Positions 1-9,187 of a stretch of DNA of 64,000 bases are shown here, one piece after another. The stretch's first letter is position 1, and every line of letters starts with the position of its first letter. The translations under genes were made by a program, and so were the position numbers. The notes below the pieces were generated by a model. That model did no database searches. It was not told where the DNA came from and saw only the letters and a program-made list of their open reading frames with translations. Source of the DNA: Bacillus niameyensis. GTDB lineage: Bacteria; Bacillota; Bacilli; Bacillales; Bacillaceae_C. The stretch is taken from contig NZ_LN831197.1 of NCBI RefSeq assembly GCF_001375535.1, forward strand, positions 3,125,366 through 3,189,365. Direction: 5' to 3'.

Positions 1-372
1 AGCAACAGAAGCAACCGCTAAACCATACTCTAGTACTAATGCCCAGCCGACTAACCAAGCGATAAGTTCGCCAAATACAACATATCCATAAGTGTATGCA
101 CTACCTGTTACTGGTACTGATGAGGAAAACTCGGAGTAACACATACCTGCTAATGTACAGACAATCGCAGCAATGATAAAGGAAAAAATAATAGAGGGTC
201 CAGAATGACTTGCGGCAACTGTTCCAGGAAGGATAAATATTCCTGTTCCAATAATGGCTCCAACCCCAAGTAATATTAAGTCAAATCCGCTTAACGTTTG
301 TTCAAGTTGGATATGGTTACTTTTATCTAATAATGTATGAAGACTTTTCTTTCGAAATAAATCGTTTTTCAC
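1..372 (-). CDS. APC-family amino acid permease, N-terminal part (runs off the left edge)
   Basis: Membrane transporter, probably importing an amino acid by proton symport. I translated the first 124 codons by eye; the rest lies outside the window. The chain opens with a short basic cytoplasmic segment and then the glycine-rich first helix typical of APC carriers (GVGAIIGTGIFILPG at about residues 41-55). Two more hydrophobic helices follow, with the SGPSIIFSF and YGYVVFGELIAWLVGW stretches of the YfnA/CAT group. The start is GTG at 372, preceded by GAGG with an 8-base gap. The family is certain; the substrate is not determinable. It lies downstream of the CofE-like gene but is separated from it by a repeat array, so co-transcription is unlikely. 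Confidence 0.85.
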   Translation of the reverse strand, partial: MKNDLFRKKSLHTLLDKSNHIQLEQTLSGFDLILLGVGAIIGTGIFILPGTVAASHSGPSIIFSFIIAAIVCTLAGMCYSEFSSSVPVTGSAYTYGYVVFGELIAWLVGWALVLEYGLAVASVA

Positions 373-514
373 AAGATAAACCTCATTTTCTTGAATTGGT
401 ATAAAGGAATTCTATAAGTTTATTGGGGGAAGGTCAAATAGGAAATTGGCGATTTGTGTCTGGTTTTGTCGAAAGGGTGAATGTAGTAGAAAAATGAGGG
501 TATCCAGTCGGAAA

Positions 515-760
515 ATTTAAGTGCAAGCCAGGGGAAAATGATCTTAAGTCCGAAGCCTGCGGAAAAGAACGAGGGATGGGCTATGAGAGGTGCTCTCAAG
601 TCCCGAAGCTCGTGAAAAGAACGGGGAATGGGTCATGAGAGTAGTTGTCACGGCAGGAGTCCATCTTTTTTGCAGTAGAAGAGTCATGAGAAGCGATCGT
701 ATGACACATAGAAACCAACTTAGACGAAGAATGCGCTATGAGAATTCATCTCATAGCGCA
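515..760. repeat. Degenerate 52-bp-period intergenic repeat array (array I)
   Basis: Fills most of the 412-base gap between the CofE-like gene and the permease. An ATGAGA motif recurs at 583, 635, 686 and 738, giving spacings of 52, 51 and 52 bases. The blocks 543-594 and 595-646 are clearly related along their length (both carry AAGTCC..GAAG, GAAAAGAACG and ATGGG). The last unit is a perfect hairpin. No credible gene lies here. Confidence 0.6.
732..760 (-). terminator. Hairpin downstream of the CofE-like gene
   Basis: Perfect 12-bp inverted repeat (TGCGCTATGAGA, loop ATTCA, TCTCATAGCGCA) starting 24 bases after the stop codon on the minus strand. The following minus-strand bases (TTCTTCGTC) make only a weak T tract. 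It is either a terminator or an mRNA end stabiliser, and it is also the last unit of array I. Confidence 0.5.
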
Positions 761-784
761 CAGACAAAGATTATTACGATGTAT

Positions 785-1975
785 TTATTTCGTATAGTTA
801 TCAAAATACCCTTGAATAAAGACGATCGGCGTTCCTTTATCACCACTGCCAGACGTTAAATCAGACAGAGAACCGATTAAGTCTGTTAGTTTTCTTGGAG
901 TTGTTCCTTGGGCTTCCATCGCACCAACGAGGTCTTCTCCTTTATTATCAATGTATTTTGAAATAGCCTTCTGTAATTCTTCGCCTCTTAGGTCTGCAAA
1001 GTTATTATCAGCTAGGTATTTTAATTTCACTTCATTTGGTGTTCCATTCAGTCCAGATGTGTATGCTGGTGAAACAACTGGATCAGCGAGTTCCCAAATT
1101 TTACCGACAGGATCTTTAAATGCCCCATCTCCATAAATCATAACTTCAACATTTTTACTAGTCTTTTCTCTCAAGGTTTCTTGAATTTTATCAACAATAG
1201 GCTGACATTCTCGCGGGAAAAGCTTTATTGCATCCTCTGTTGCTTTATTGGATCCAAGTAAGCCGTAGTTCTCGTTATAGCCGCTACCATCAATGGACTG
1301 GGATAGAACATCATCTAAGCTATAAATTTTTTCCCCGCCATTTGCCTGTAAAATTCTTTTAGTTCTTTCTCGCGTATGGATATCACATGTAAGTACATGC
1401 TTCGTGTATTCCAAGATTGTCTTTGGATTATTTGAGAAGATCACTTCACACTCTGTTCCAAACTCTTCAATTAATGATTTATAGTATTCAATATAATCAA
1501 CACCTGTAAAGGTATGTTTAATATAACCAAAATGATCACGAAATTGCTTTTCTGTTAATACATCTGTCCAAGGATTAATCCCTTTTTCGTCAAGCAAATC
1601 GATATCGACTAAATGATTACCAACTTCATCAGATGGATAGCTTAACATTAAAATGACTTTTTTTGCTCCTTTGGCAATACCACGGAGGCAATTAGCAAAA
1701 CGATTTCGGCTTAAAATTGGAAAAGTGACACCAATGACTTCTTCGCCGAATTTTGTATTAATATCTGTAGCGATTTGGTCAATTGTCGCATAATTGCCTT
1801 GAGCGCGAGCCACAATTGATTCTGTAATTGAAACAATATCCTTATCATGAATCTGAAATCCTTCTACTTCTGCAGCTTTCAATACGCTGTCAACAACAAT
1901 TTCCTCAATTTTGTCACCTTCATTAATAATCGGGCAACGTAATCCTCTAACAACTGTTCCAACAACTCTTTCCAT
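785..1975 (-). CDS. CofE-like protein (coenzyme F420-0:L-glutamate ligase family)
   Basis: A 396-residue cytosolic protein resembling the stand-alone CofE/F420-ligase domain proteins of Firmicutes. The N-terminal part has the family-like segments TVVRGLRCPIIN and SITESIVARAQGNYATI, and the middle has FPILSRNRFANCLRGIAKGA. CofE adds glutamate to coenzyme F420, but this protein is longer than the roughly 250-residue classical enzyme and no other F420 gene is present. The reaction is therefore unknown; ligation of glutamate or another amino acid to an acid is a guess. The start ATG has AAGGAGCG upstream. It is divergent from the LysR gene with a 104-base gap, so that regulator is the obvious candidate controller. 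Confidence 0.7.
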   Translation of the reverse strand: MERVVGTVVRGLRCPIINEGDKIEEIVVDSVLKAAEVEGFQIHDKDIVSITESIVARAQGNYATIDQIATDINTKFGEEVIGVTFPILSRNRFANCLRGIAKGAKKVILMLSYPSDEVGNHLVDIDLLDEKGINPWTDVLTEKQFRDHFGYIKHTFTGVDYIEYYKSLIEEFGTECEVIFSNNPKTILEYTKHVLTCDIHTRERTKRILQANGGEKIYSLDDVLSQSIDGSGYNENYGLLGSNKATEDAIKLFPRECQPIVDKIQETLREKTSKNVEVMIYGDGAFKDPVGKIWELADPVVSPAYTSGLNGTPNEVKLKYLADNNFADLRGEELQKAISKYIDNKGEDLVGAMEAQGTTPRKLTDLIGSLSDLTSGSGDKGTPIVFIQGYFDNYTK

Positions 1976-2043
1976 ATGAATCGCTCCTTATATGGTATCG
2001 GTCTTTATCTGTACTATACAATGACATTGTGGTATAAGTAAAA

Positions 2044-2056
2044 TTAATATAATTAA
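2044..2056. promoter_or_regulatory. Candidate operator in the divergent cofE-like/lysR promoter
   Basis: Dyad TTAAT-ATA-ATTAA in the 104-base divergent intergenic region, flanked by two copies of GGTATAAG (about 2031 and 2073). LysR proteins usually bind such a region and repress themselves. The site assignment is inference only. Confidence 0.3.
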
Positions 2057-2079
2057 TAGTAGGTATAAGGTGTGGTTAT

Positions 2080-2967
2080 ATGATAAGTAAGTTAGATTTA
2101 TATAAAGTTTTTTGTACCGTTGCTAATAATGAAAGCATATCTAAAGCTGCTAAGGAACTTTTTATGACACAACCAGCCGTCAGCCAAGCGATTAGGCAGT
2201 TAGAAAGGGAGTTAGACACACGTCTGTTTAATCGTACCCCGAAAGGTGTTACATTAACGGATGAAGGAAAACTTCTTTTCGAGTATGCCCATTCAGCAAT
2301 TAATTTACTTGAAGTTGGGGAAGAAAAAATTTTAGAGTTTAAAAATTTAACAGCGGGGGAACTAAAGATTGGAGTTGGAGACACAATTTCCCGTTATTTT
2401 TTATTACCATCACTTGAGTACTTTCATAATCAATATCCCAATATTAAGTTTAAGATTGTGAATGGAACGACGCTCGAAATATGTTCTCTTCTAAAATCGG
2501 GAAAGGTCGACATTGCCATTTGTAATCTTCCTGTTGATGACCCGGCCATTGAATTAAGACCTTGTTTCGACATCCAAGATATATTTGTATGTGGAGAAAA
2601 GTTTAGAAGGCTTTTCCAAAAGCCTATTAGCTTTCATGATTTAGTGAAACTTCCCCTCATTTTCCTCGAACCAAACACGATATCACGAAAATTTGTGGAG
2701 GAGTTTTTACATGGGAAGGGAATTCAACTTGAACCAGAATTTGAACTCGGATCACATGATTTATTGTTGGAATTTGCAAAAATCAATTTAGGAATTGCCT
2801 GTGTGACAGAACAGTTCTCTGAAGGCTATCTAGAAAAAGGTATTTTATATGAAGTTCCACTCAAAGAGCCTATTCCAAAAAGAAGTATCGGCGTCTGCTC
2901 CCTTAAAGGTGTAGCTCTTTCACGAGCAGCTACGAAGTTTGTAGAGATTGTTGAAGGGATTAAATAG
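2080..2967 (+). CDS. LysR-family transcriptional regulator
   Basis: DNA-binding regulator of 295 residues, the normal LysR length. The winged helix-turn-helix occupies about residues 1-60 (SISKAAKELFMTQPAVSQAI, then LERELDTRLFNR). A periplasmic-binding-protein-like effector domain follows from about residue 90 (GELKIGVGDTISRYFLLP). It is transcribed away from the CofE-like gene, which it may control, and is followed 39 bases later by the PP2C-like gene on the same strand. The start ATG has AAGGTGTGG upstream. The effector cannot be deduced. Confidence 0.9.
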   Translation: MISKLDLYKVFCTVANNESISKAAKELFMTQPAVSQAIRQLERELDTRLFNRTPKGVTLTDEGKLLFEYAHSAINLLEVGEEKILEFKNLTAGELKIGVGDTISRYFLLPSLEYFHNQYPNIKFKIVNGTTLEICSLLKSGKVDIAICNLPVDDPAIELRPCFDIQDIFVCGEKFRRLFQKPISFHDLVKLPLIFLEPNTISRKFVEEFLHGKGIQLEPEFELGSHDLLLEFAKINLGIACVTEQFSEGYLEKGILYEVPLKEPIPKRSIGVCSLKGVALSRAATKFVEIVEGIK

Positions 2968-3006
2968 TATATGAATTAGAACAGGTGTTAAGGAGGTAGA
3001 AGTGAT

Positions 3007-3870
3007 TTGAGGATTGAAAAGTTATCCATACAAGGTAGCAACCCATTGAATGAGGATGCCTTAGTCATGAACGAGAAAGTTCAATTATACGGTGTAATTG
3101 ACGGAGCTACTTCGCTCAAACCGTTCACTGGCCCTAATGGAGAAACAGGTGGTTATTTGGCCGCAAATTTAATTAAAAATTACATAGAAGACCAGGCTAA
3201 CTCATCGATAAGATCGACACCTTTAACGGAAATAGTATTACAAGCAAATGCTTTACTGAAAGACTCAATGATTAAAAATGGTGTAGACGTAGAACAAAAG
3301 GAAGACCTTTGGACTGCGGGCTTAGCTTTAATCAGAATCGGTGAACATCATATTGAGTTTGTGCAAATAGGGGACTGCATGATATTAGCTAAGTATAAGG
3401 ATGGGGATATTCGTCTAATTACTCGCGACCAAGTTCATCATATCGATCAGAAGACGATGGAGCTTTGGAAAGTTGGAATTGAGCGGGGAATGAGAAGCCA
3501 GAAAGAATTAAGGCAGTTTGTGACACCGTTAATTTTGCAAAATAAACAGATGATGAATACGTTGGACGGTTATTCAGTCGTAAGCGGCGAGCCAGAAGTG
3601 AAAGACTATATAGAAGCTGGTAAAATCAATCGAATATTACTTGAAGAATTGCTTATTATTTCTGACGGTTTATTTTTCCCTAAAGCTTTAACTAGCGACA
3701 CTTCCCGTGGTGATAGTTGGAAGCTGCTAATCAATAATATTCAGGAAAAGGGCCTCAAGGGATACGCCGACTGGCTGATTAACTTGGAAGATTCAGATCC
3801 CGAATGCCAACAATACCCTCGTTTTAAAAAATCCGATGATAAGACGGGGATACGAATTTTGTTTAACTAA
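3007..3870 (+). CDS. PP2C-like (PPM-type) protein phosphatase
   Basis: 287-residue protein with PPM phosphatase features. These are NEDAL near residue 15, a GVIDGATS motif with Asp32-Gly33 where the first metal-binding DG sits, GDCMILAKY in the middle (equivalent of the GD motif) and IISDGLFFPK late in the chain. Metal-dependent Ser/Thr dephosphorylation is the family activity; no partner kinase is in the window. The TTG start at 3007 is supported by a perfect AGGAGG at 2991-2996. It lies 39 bases behind the LysR gene and is followed by a clear terminator, so the two may form a bicistronic unit. Confidence 0.75.
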   Translation: MRIEKLSIQGSNPLNEDALVMNEKVQLYGVIDGATSLKPFTGPNGETGGYLAANLIKNYIEDQANSSIRSTPLTEIVLQANALLKDSMIKNGVDVEQKEDLWTAGLALIRIGEHHIEFVQIGDCMILAKYKDGDIRLITRDQVHHIDQKTMELWKVGIERGMRSQKELRQFVTPLILQNKQMMNTLDGYSVVSGEPEVKDYIEAGKINRILLEELLIISDGLFFPKALTSDTSRGDSWKLLINNIQEKGLKGYADWLINLEDSDPECQQYPRFKKSDDKTGIRILFN

Positions 3871-3875
3871 TAAAC

Positions 3876-3916
3876 GAATCCCTCATGCAGACTATGGAAC
3901 ATGAGGGATTCATTTG
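3876..3916 (+). terminator. Intrinsic terminator after the PP2C-like gene
   Basis: 12-bp inverted repeat GAATCCCTCATG / CATGAGGGATTC with a 12-base loop, followed by ATTTGTAATT. Confidence 0.75.
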
Positions 3917-4040
3917 TAATTAGACGGGCTTATGTCACTATTAATAATGGAGTTTTTTGAAAATATAAATAGCAGGTTGAAAACTCTCGATCGCACTGCT
4001 ATTCTATAGAAATCATTTTATCAGGAAGGGGAACTTATCT

Positions 4041-5201
4041 GTGCATGTTACGACTGTTCCAAAAGAATATTTTAATGAAGCGATAAACTTATCCATGTAT
4101 GCTTTTCAATATGAACTTTCAAAAGAGGAAAGGGAAAAAGTATTGAAGGGGATGGAGAGCCACGAAATATTGGGGATTTTTGATAGCGAAAAGCTAGCCT
4201 CCAAATTACACATCCGTCCCTATGAGATATTTCAACATGGTCGGAAGATAAAAATGGGAGGTGTAGCAAGTGTTTCTTCCTATCCCGAATATCGGAGACA
4301 GGGTCATGTAAAAGAGCTTATTACTCGGGCATTGGAAATTATGAAGGAAAACGGTCAGTTGCTTGCCTTTCTTCATCCGTTTTCTATTGATTTTTATCGG
4401 AAATTCGGCTGGGAGTTATTTGTAGATAAAAAGTTTCTTATTATCGATAAAGGGGACTTAACTTTCCGAAATGATCAAAAAGTAGGATCTTTGAAGCGTT
4501 TTGAAAAAGGAGAATGGCATGAAGATCTGCAAGCTGTTTATGAAAAATATGCAGGGCGTAGTACAGGAATGCTTGTACGTGATGATGTCTGGTGGAAAGA
4601 GCAAGTTATAGTTGATACTATTCCGGTGATTTTTTATTCTGATGATGATAGACCCGAAGGATATTTGCTCTATAAGAAGGTTCAAGATAATAAAATGATT
4701 GTAAAGGAATTCATTGTTTTAAATCAACAAGCGCGAAGAGAATTGTGGAACTTTATTTGTCAACACGATTCGATGGTTGATAAAGTTGAAATCGTAACTT
4801 CCGTACATGAGCCATTACCATTTATTATGAAAAACCCGCGAGTTAAGATAGAAGTCGTCCCTAACTTCATGGGGAGGATCGTTGATGTTGTCTCCTATTT
4901 AAAACAATATTCGTGGGCTAGTGATGGTGATGCCATTCGATTGAATGTGTTGGATGAATATGCACCATGGAATCACGGACTGTTTGAGCTATCAGGCCAA
5001 AGTTCAAGAAGAGTTTCTGGAGTTGTGAAAGACCAACATACGATTACTCTCACTATTAACACATTATCTACAGTAATGCTAGGCTATAAAACAGTTCCAG
5101 AATTAGTGGAAATAGGCTTGATACAGGGGAATGAAGAGGAATTAAGACGATTAGAAAGAGTTATTCCAAAGCAATTGACTTTTTTTCCAGACTTTTTCTA
5201 A
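4041..5201 (+). CDS. Eis-like GNAT N-acetyltransferase
   Basis: 386-residue acetyl-CoA-dependent N-acetyltransferase of the Eis type: an N-terminal GNAT fold (acetyl-CoA loop YPEYRRQGHVKELI near residue 80), a second GNAT-like region and a C-terminal SCP2-like domain. The segment IDFYRKFGWE carries the tyrosine equivalent to the general acid of Mycobacterium tuberculosis Eis. The chain ends in phenylalanine (FFPDFF), as in Eis, where the C-terminal carboxylate acts in catalysis. Eis enzymes acetylate aminoglycosides, lysines or polyamines; the substrate here is unknown. The GTG start follows AGGAAGGGG. It is monocistronic, between two terminators. Confidence 0.8.
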   Translation: MHVTTVPKEYFNEAINLSMYAFQYELSKEEREKVLKGMESHEILGIFDSEKLASKLHIRPYEIFQHGRKIKMGGVASVSSYPEYRRQGHVKELITRALEIMKENGQLLAFLHPFSIDFYRKFGWELFVDKKFLIIDKGDLTFRNDQKVGSLKRFEKGEWHEDLQAVYEKYAGRSTGMLVRDDVWWKEQVIVDTIPVIFYSDDDRPEGYLLYKKVQDNKMIVKEFIVLNQQARRELWNFICQHDSMVDKVEIVTSVHEPLPFIMKNPRVKIEVVPNFMGRIVDVVSYLKQYSWASDGDAIRLNVLDEYAPWNHGLFELSGQSSRRVSGVVKDQHTITLTINTLSTVMLGYKTVPELVEIGLIQGNEEELRRLERVIPKQLTFFPDFF

Positions 5202-5209
5202 CCACTATA

Positions 5210-5243
5210 AACAAAGCGAGGGCGGTTCCTCGTTTTGTTTTTT
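5210..5243 (+). terminator. Intrinsic terminator after the Eis-like gene
   Basis: AACAAAGCGAGG / CCTCGTTTTGTT stem with a short loop, followed by a run of T. Confidence 0.85.
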
Positions 5244-5317
5244 ACTTTATGAAGGAATTTTGCCATTAGCACAGAACGTATTAATGGATGATCATTGCGA
5301 GAAAGGATGTGAACGAA

Positions 5318-7180
5318 TTGAATCCAATTCATTTAGGTGCTCCGATTCACGGTGTATCTGTTTATGCAGCATCTTACGGAAAAGAAAATGGCGAAGAGCG
5401 GATATATGCTGTTTCAACAGGAAATCCTTGCGTTTTACATATTATAGATCCTATTAAAGGGATTTGTATAAGGCGATTGGAAGTAGAGGGTTCTAATCAT
5501 TCATGGGGAACCATCGTTTCTACTGATGGCAGGGTTTACATAGGAGGGGACGGATACTTATATCAGTATACTCCAGGGGATGAAGAGGTCGTCAATCTTG
5601 GGATCGCAATCGAGGGAGAAACATACTTTTGGCGCCTGGCAGCAGGAGAGAATGGTCAAGTCTTCGGTGGTACGTATCCTGGAGGGAAGGTATTTTCGTA
5701 TGATCCGGAAAAAGATCAGTTCAAAAGTTTTGGGCAAATTGCAAATGGGCAAAAATATGTGCGCAGTCTTGCCTTCTCATCACCTTATCTCTATATTGGT
5801 TTAGGCTCACAGAGTGCTCAATTAATTAGAATGAACATAAATACTTTCGAAAAGAAGGAAATCCCGTTCCCTAAAACTGTAACAGATCAATCATTTGTGT
5901 ATGATGCAAATGTCGCAGACTCTTTTTTGTTTGTAAGAGTCACACCTAGCAATCAACTTTTAATCTATGATTTGGAAAAGGAAGAGTGGGTCGATCAAAT
6001 CGATTCAACAGACGGTTTAGACGTATCGACTCCTGATAGTGAAGGGCGCGTATATTTTATTAAAGATGGAATTTTACACTCTTATCATTTATCTTCATTA
6101 ACACTAAAAAAGATAGAGGCGACAATCAATGACTTCGCAATGGGATTTGGCTGGGTGACGATGAAGGGGAGAACGCTTTTAGCGAGTGCAAAACGAAATG
6201 GAGACTTTTGGTTATATGACCCAATTACGGAGGAATTTCAAATCGTTCCTGTTGAGCTTCAAGGTCAACCGATTTCGATCCAATCACTTGTACAGGGACC
6301 AGATGGGAATCTTTATATCGGTGGTTATTTGGTCGGTGGGTTTGCTAAGTTCGATTATCGTGAAAACCAGTTTACGGAATACCCAGGTGTTGGTCAAATT
6401 GAAGGCATGGTAACTCATAAAGATAGAATTTATATGGGTGTTTATACGAAGGCTAGAATTTTTGAATATGAGCCTAGTCAGCCGTGGGTAGATGGGGAAA
6501 ATCCGCGTTTTCTATTCTCTTTAGATCATCTAAAACAAGATCGGCCATTTGCTATAGTATCAGCAGGTGAAAAGGTGGCGATTGGGACGGTGCCTGATTA
6601 CGGAGTGCTAGGTGGAGCGCTAACACTTTATGACCCAATTACAGAAGAGTATGAGGCCTATGTGAATATCATTCCGAATCAAAGCATTATTGTACTCGCT
6701 TATCAAAATGGAATAATTTATGGAGGCACTTCCATTTGGGGTGGACTTGGTAAAGAACCGACAGAGCAAGAGGCTAGACTCTTTGCATGGGATACAGCAA
6801 GAAAGCAATTACTATGGGAAACTACGCCGCTTCCAGCGGAAAAGGCCATTTCTGCCCTTTATTTTGATGAAAAAGGCGAACTTTGGGGCTTATCAGGAGG
6901 CTATTTATTCCAATATGATGTTGAACAGCAATATTGTATCCAGAAAGTCCAAATACTTGATTATGATTGGGAACAAGCGACTCATTTTTACAGAGGAGGT
7001 ACTCTTTTTTTAGATAACGATGGAATGCTAGTAGGGTCTCTATTTGGGAAATTGTTTCGTTTTAATAGAACAACAGGTGACTGGGAGATTCTTCACGACA
7101 AAGCGATTTTAAATCAGCGGGATCGGCAAGGGAATATATACTTTGCCCATGAGACGAATTTATATCAATATAAGGTTTGA
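5318..7180 (+). CDS. Cytosolic beta-propeller repeat protein of unknown function
   Basis: About 620 residues made of repeated short blades with the pattern YIGGdGYLYQYtP / VFGGTYPGGKVFSYDPEKDQF / LYIGGYLVGGFAKFDYRENQF, i.e. seven or more WD/Kelch-like blades. There is no signal peptide and no catalytic motif I can identify. I place the start at TTG 5318 because AGAAAGGATGTGA (5300-5312) matches the anti-Shine-Dalgarno almost fully at correct spacing; an upstream in-frame ATG at 5288 lacks a site. It is convergent with the secreted GHL10 gene and shares the terminator between them. A sugar- or oligosaccharide-related role is only suggested by the company of glycan genes. Confidence 0.6.
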   Translation: MNPIHLGAPIHGVSVYAASYGKENGEERIYAVSTGNPCVLHIIDPIKGICIRRLEVEGSNHSWGTIVSTDGRVYIGGDGYLYQYTPGDEEVVNLGIAIEGETYFWRLAAGENGQVFGGTYPGGKVFSYDPEKDQFKSFGQIANGQKYVRSLAFSSPYLYIGLGSQSAQLIRMNINTFEKKEIPFPKTVTDQSFVYDANVADSFLFVRVTPSNQLLIYDLEKEEWVDQIDSTDGLDVSTPDSEGRVYFIKDGILHSYHLSSLTLKKIEATINDFAMGFGWVTMKGRTLLASAKRNGDFWLYDPITEEFQIVPVELQGQPISIQSLVQGPDGNLYIGGYLVGGFAKFDYRENQFTEYPGVGQIEGMVTHKDRIYMGVYTKARIFEYEPSQPWVDGENPRFLFSLDHLKQDRPFAIVSAGEKVAIGTVPDYGVLGGALTLYDPITEEYEAYVNIIPNQSIIVLAYQNGIIYGGTSIWGGLGKEPTEQEARLFAWDTARKQLLWETTPLPAEKAISALYFDEKGELWGLSGGYLFQYDVEQQYCIQKVQILDYDWEQATHFYRGGTLFLDNDGMLVGSLFGKLFRFNRTTGDWEILHDKAILNQRDRQGNIYFAHETNLYQYKV

Positions 7181-7191
7181 AGTTATAGAAA

Positions 7192-7237
7192 ACCCATTCC
7201 ATACTGGAAAATTACTAGCGTGGAATGGGTCTGTTTT
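7192..7237. terminator. Terminator-like inverted repeat between convergent genes
   Basis: ACCCATTCCA / TGGAATGGGT separated by 19 bases, followed on the plus strand by CTGTTTTA. Probably serves the beta-propeller gene. Confidence 0.6.
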
Positions 7238-7249
7238 AGAGGTAATTCT

Positions 7250-9070
7250 CTACTTATTCTCTCGCCATTTTAATATTAGGGAGTCTGCATTTGCCGACAG
7301 AATATCATGTAGTTCTGCAGAGATTAATTGATTGTCTTTCTGACGGTCAATCAATTGTTTGAATCCTTCCATATGCTTAACAACCTTCGTTGCAGATTGT
7401 TGTTGTTCAAAATGACCAACTGATGTTAAATGTAGAGTGAGAGAACGATAGACTTGTTCCGACAGTTCTCCTTGATAATTTTCTAACGTTGACAGCATAG
7501 TAGAGCTAGTGATCTCCTCAGGTTCATCTGTATAAGCTACAGTAGCCTCATCACTTTCCACTCCGTTATAAGAAATCGAACTTACACCATACGTATAGCT
7601 TTGATTTGGATCAATGTTCTGATCAGTAAAGGTTATACTGCCTTCTTTACTATATATAACACCGACAATGTTTTCGGGATTATTGTAGTCACCAGCTTTA
7701 TTTCCTGCAAAACGGTAAATAACGTATTTTTTTGCATCTGTTTGGTTTTGGTTATCAATCGTAATCGTTACAGAATCTCCATTTTTCTCAGCGCTTACTT
7801 CGTTTGGTTTATTTGGTTTTTCTGCACCGTTCCAAGCAGTTGCAGGTGCCAAGGCCTTCGAAGGATAAATTTCTTCGCTAACAATGTCTTGATAGCCAAT
7901 CGGGTTATTTAAAATATCTCGCAAAGTAAAGTGCATTTGCCCTTTTACTTTACCATTCGCACGGTTATCGAGAATTTGCTCAGGAATCTCCCGTGGATTG
8001 TACCAAGTGTTATCATTGTTAGAATTGGTATTTACTTTATAATCAGCCATTCCTATATAAAGATTAACTGGGTGTACCTGGGCTTGGGTATCTACTTTTT
8101 CACTCCACCAATCTAAAAGAATGGAATAGTTCGCAATAGCGAGTTGCCTAGACCAGTAGATTTGTGGTGTGAGATAGTCAATAGAGCCTTCTCTTACCCA
8201 TTGAAGTGAATCAGCATATAGAGCATCATAATGAGGCGCGCCGCCTTGTGTATCACTTCCGTTTGGATCATCGGATGAATTTCTCCAAATACCTGATGGC
8301 GAAATACCAAATTGGACCCATGGCTTAATTGTTTTTATATTATCGTTAATCGAGCTTACGAGTTGACTGACATTGTTTCTTCGCCAATCACCAATGTCAG
8401 TAAAGTCACCACCGAATTCCTCGAAAGTTGCTTGATCGGAAAAGTCCTTTCCGGGATAAAAGTAATCATCCATATGGACAGCATCGACGTCATAGTTTTC
8501 TACTAATTCTTTAACGGTTTCTACTAGATATTCTTGGACTCCAGGAATTCCGGGATTTAAGTAATATTGAGAGCCGTGTTTTACGACCCATTCCGGTTGC
8601 TTTTTAGCGATATTATCGTCTGTTAAGTCATCCAGACTTTGGCTGGCCATTGTGACACGGTAAGGATTGATCCAAGCGTGTAATTCCATACCATGTTCAT
8701 GAGCAGTATCTAACATAATTTGCAATGGATCATATCCTGGATCCACTCCCTGCCCTTTACCAGTGATATAACGGGACCATGGTGCTAATTTTGAGGGGTA
8801 TAGTGCATCAGCTGTCGGTTTTACTTGAAATACGACTGTGTTAAAATTTTTTTCTTCAAGCGTTTTAATCGTAGATTTAACCCATGCTGTATAATCAGCT
8901 TCATTCATTCCGGCTTTTAAATCGATATTCGTAACTGTTGAAATCCAAGAAGCGCGCATTTCATGTTTTGGGGGATTAGTACTTGCCGCAGATACATCAT
9001 TAAAATGGAAGAAGAACATTGAGCTTAAAAGCACACCAGCTAAAAGGAAACGGACTATTGATTTCTTCAT
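7250..9070 (-). CDS. Secreted GHL10-family glycoside hydrolase-like protein with FN3 and FIMAH domains
   Basis: 606-residue exported protein related to the YngK/DUF187 (GHL10) family. A signal peptide (MKKSIVRFLLAG.. to about residue 28) is followed by the TIM-barrel-like GHL10 domain with MRASWISTVTNID, AWINPYR, VDAVHMDDYFYPG and FGISPSGIW. A fibronectin-III-like segment spans about residues 430-510. The last 85 residues match the helical FIMAH type (VVKHMEGFKQLIDRQ), seen at the C-terminus of many secreted Bacillus enzymes. The GHL10 family is inferred to act on polysaccharide; no substrate is proven. The ATG has GAGAGGTAGG upstream. Transcription probably starts from the -10 at 9188-9193. 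Confidence 0.8.
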   Translation of the reverse strand: MKKSIVRFLLAGVLLSSMFFFHFNDVSAASTNPPKHEMRASWISTVTNIDLKAGMNEADYTAWVKSTIKTLEEKNFNTVVFQVKPTADALYPSKLAPWSRYITGKGQGVDPGYDPLQIMLDTAHEHGMELHAWINPYRVTMASQSLDDLTDDNIAKKQPEWVVKHGSQYYLNPGIPGVQEYLVETVKELVENYDVDAVHMDDYFYPGKDFSDQATFEEFGGDFTDIGDWRRNNVSQLVSSINDNIKTIKPWVQFGISPSGIWRNSSDDPNGSDTQGGAPHYDALYADSLQWVREGSIDYLTPQIYWSRQLAIANYSILLDWWSEKVDTQAQVHPVNLYIGMADYKVNTNSNNDNTWYNPREIPEQILDNRANGKVKGQMHFTLRDILNNPIGYQDIVSEEIYPSKALAPATAWNGAEKPNKPNEVSAEKNGDSVTITIDNQNQTDAKKYVIYRFAGNKAGDYNNPENIVGVIYSKEGSITFTDQNIDPNQSYTYGVSSISYNGVESDEATVAYTDEPEEITSSTMLSTLENYQGELSEQVYRSLTLHLTSVGHFEQQQSATKVVKHMEGFKQLIDRQKDNQLISAELHDILSANADSLILKWRENK

Positions 9071-9187
9071 TTAGGGCCTACCTCTCACATTTATAATTTT
9101 TTTAGTCTTTCTTCTGTCCTCACATGATGGCTTGTCCATTGAATTAACTGAGTAACTTCTTTCACCTCCTAATCTACTTCTTTACCT

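Noticed and set aside
590..859. 89-residue plus-strand ORF
   Set aside because: Lies in array I and overlaps the end of the CofE-like gene on the other strand; low-quality composition and no ribosome site.
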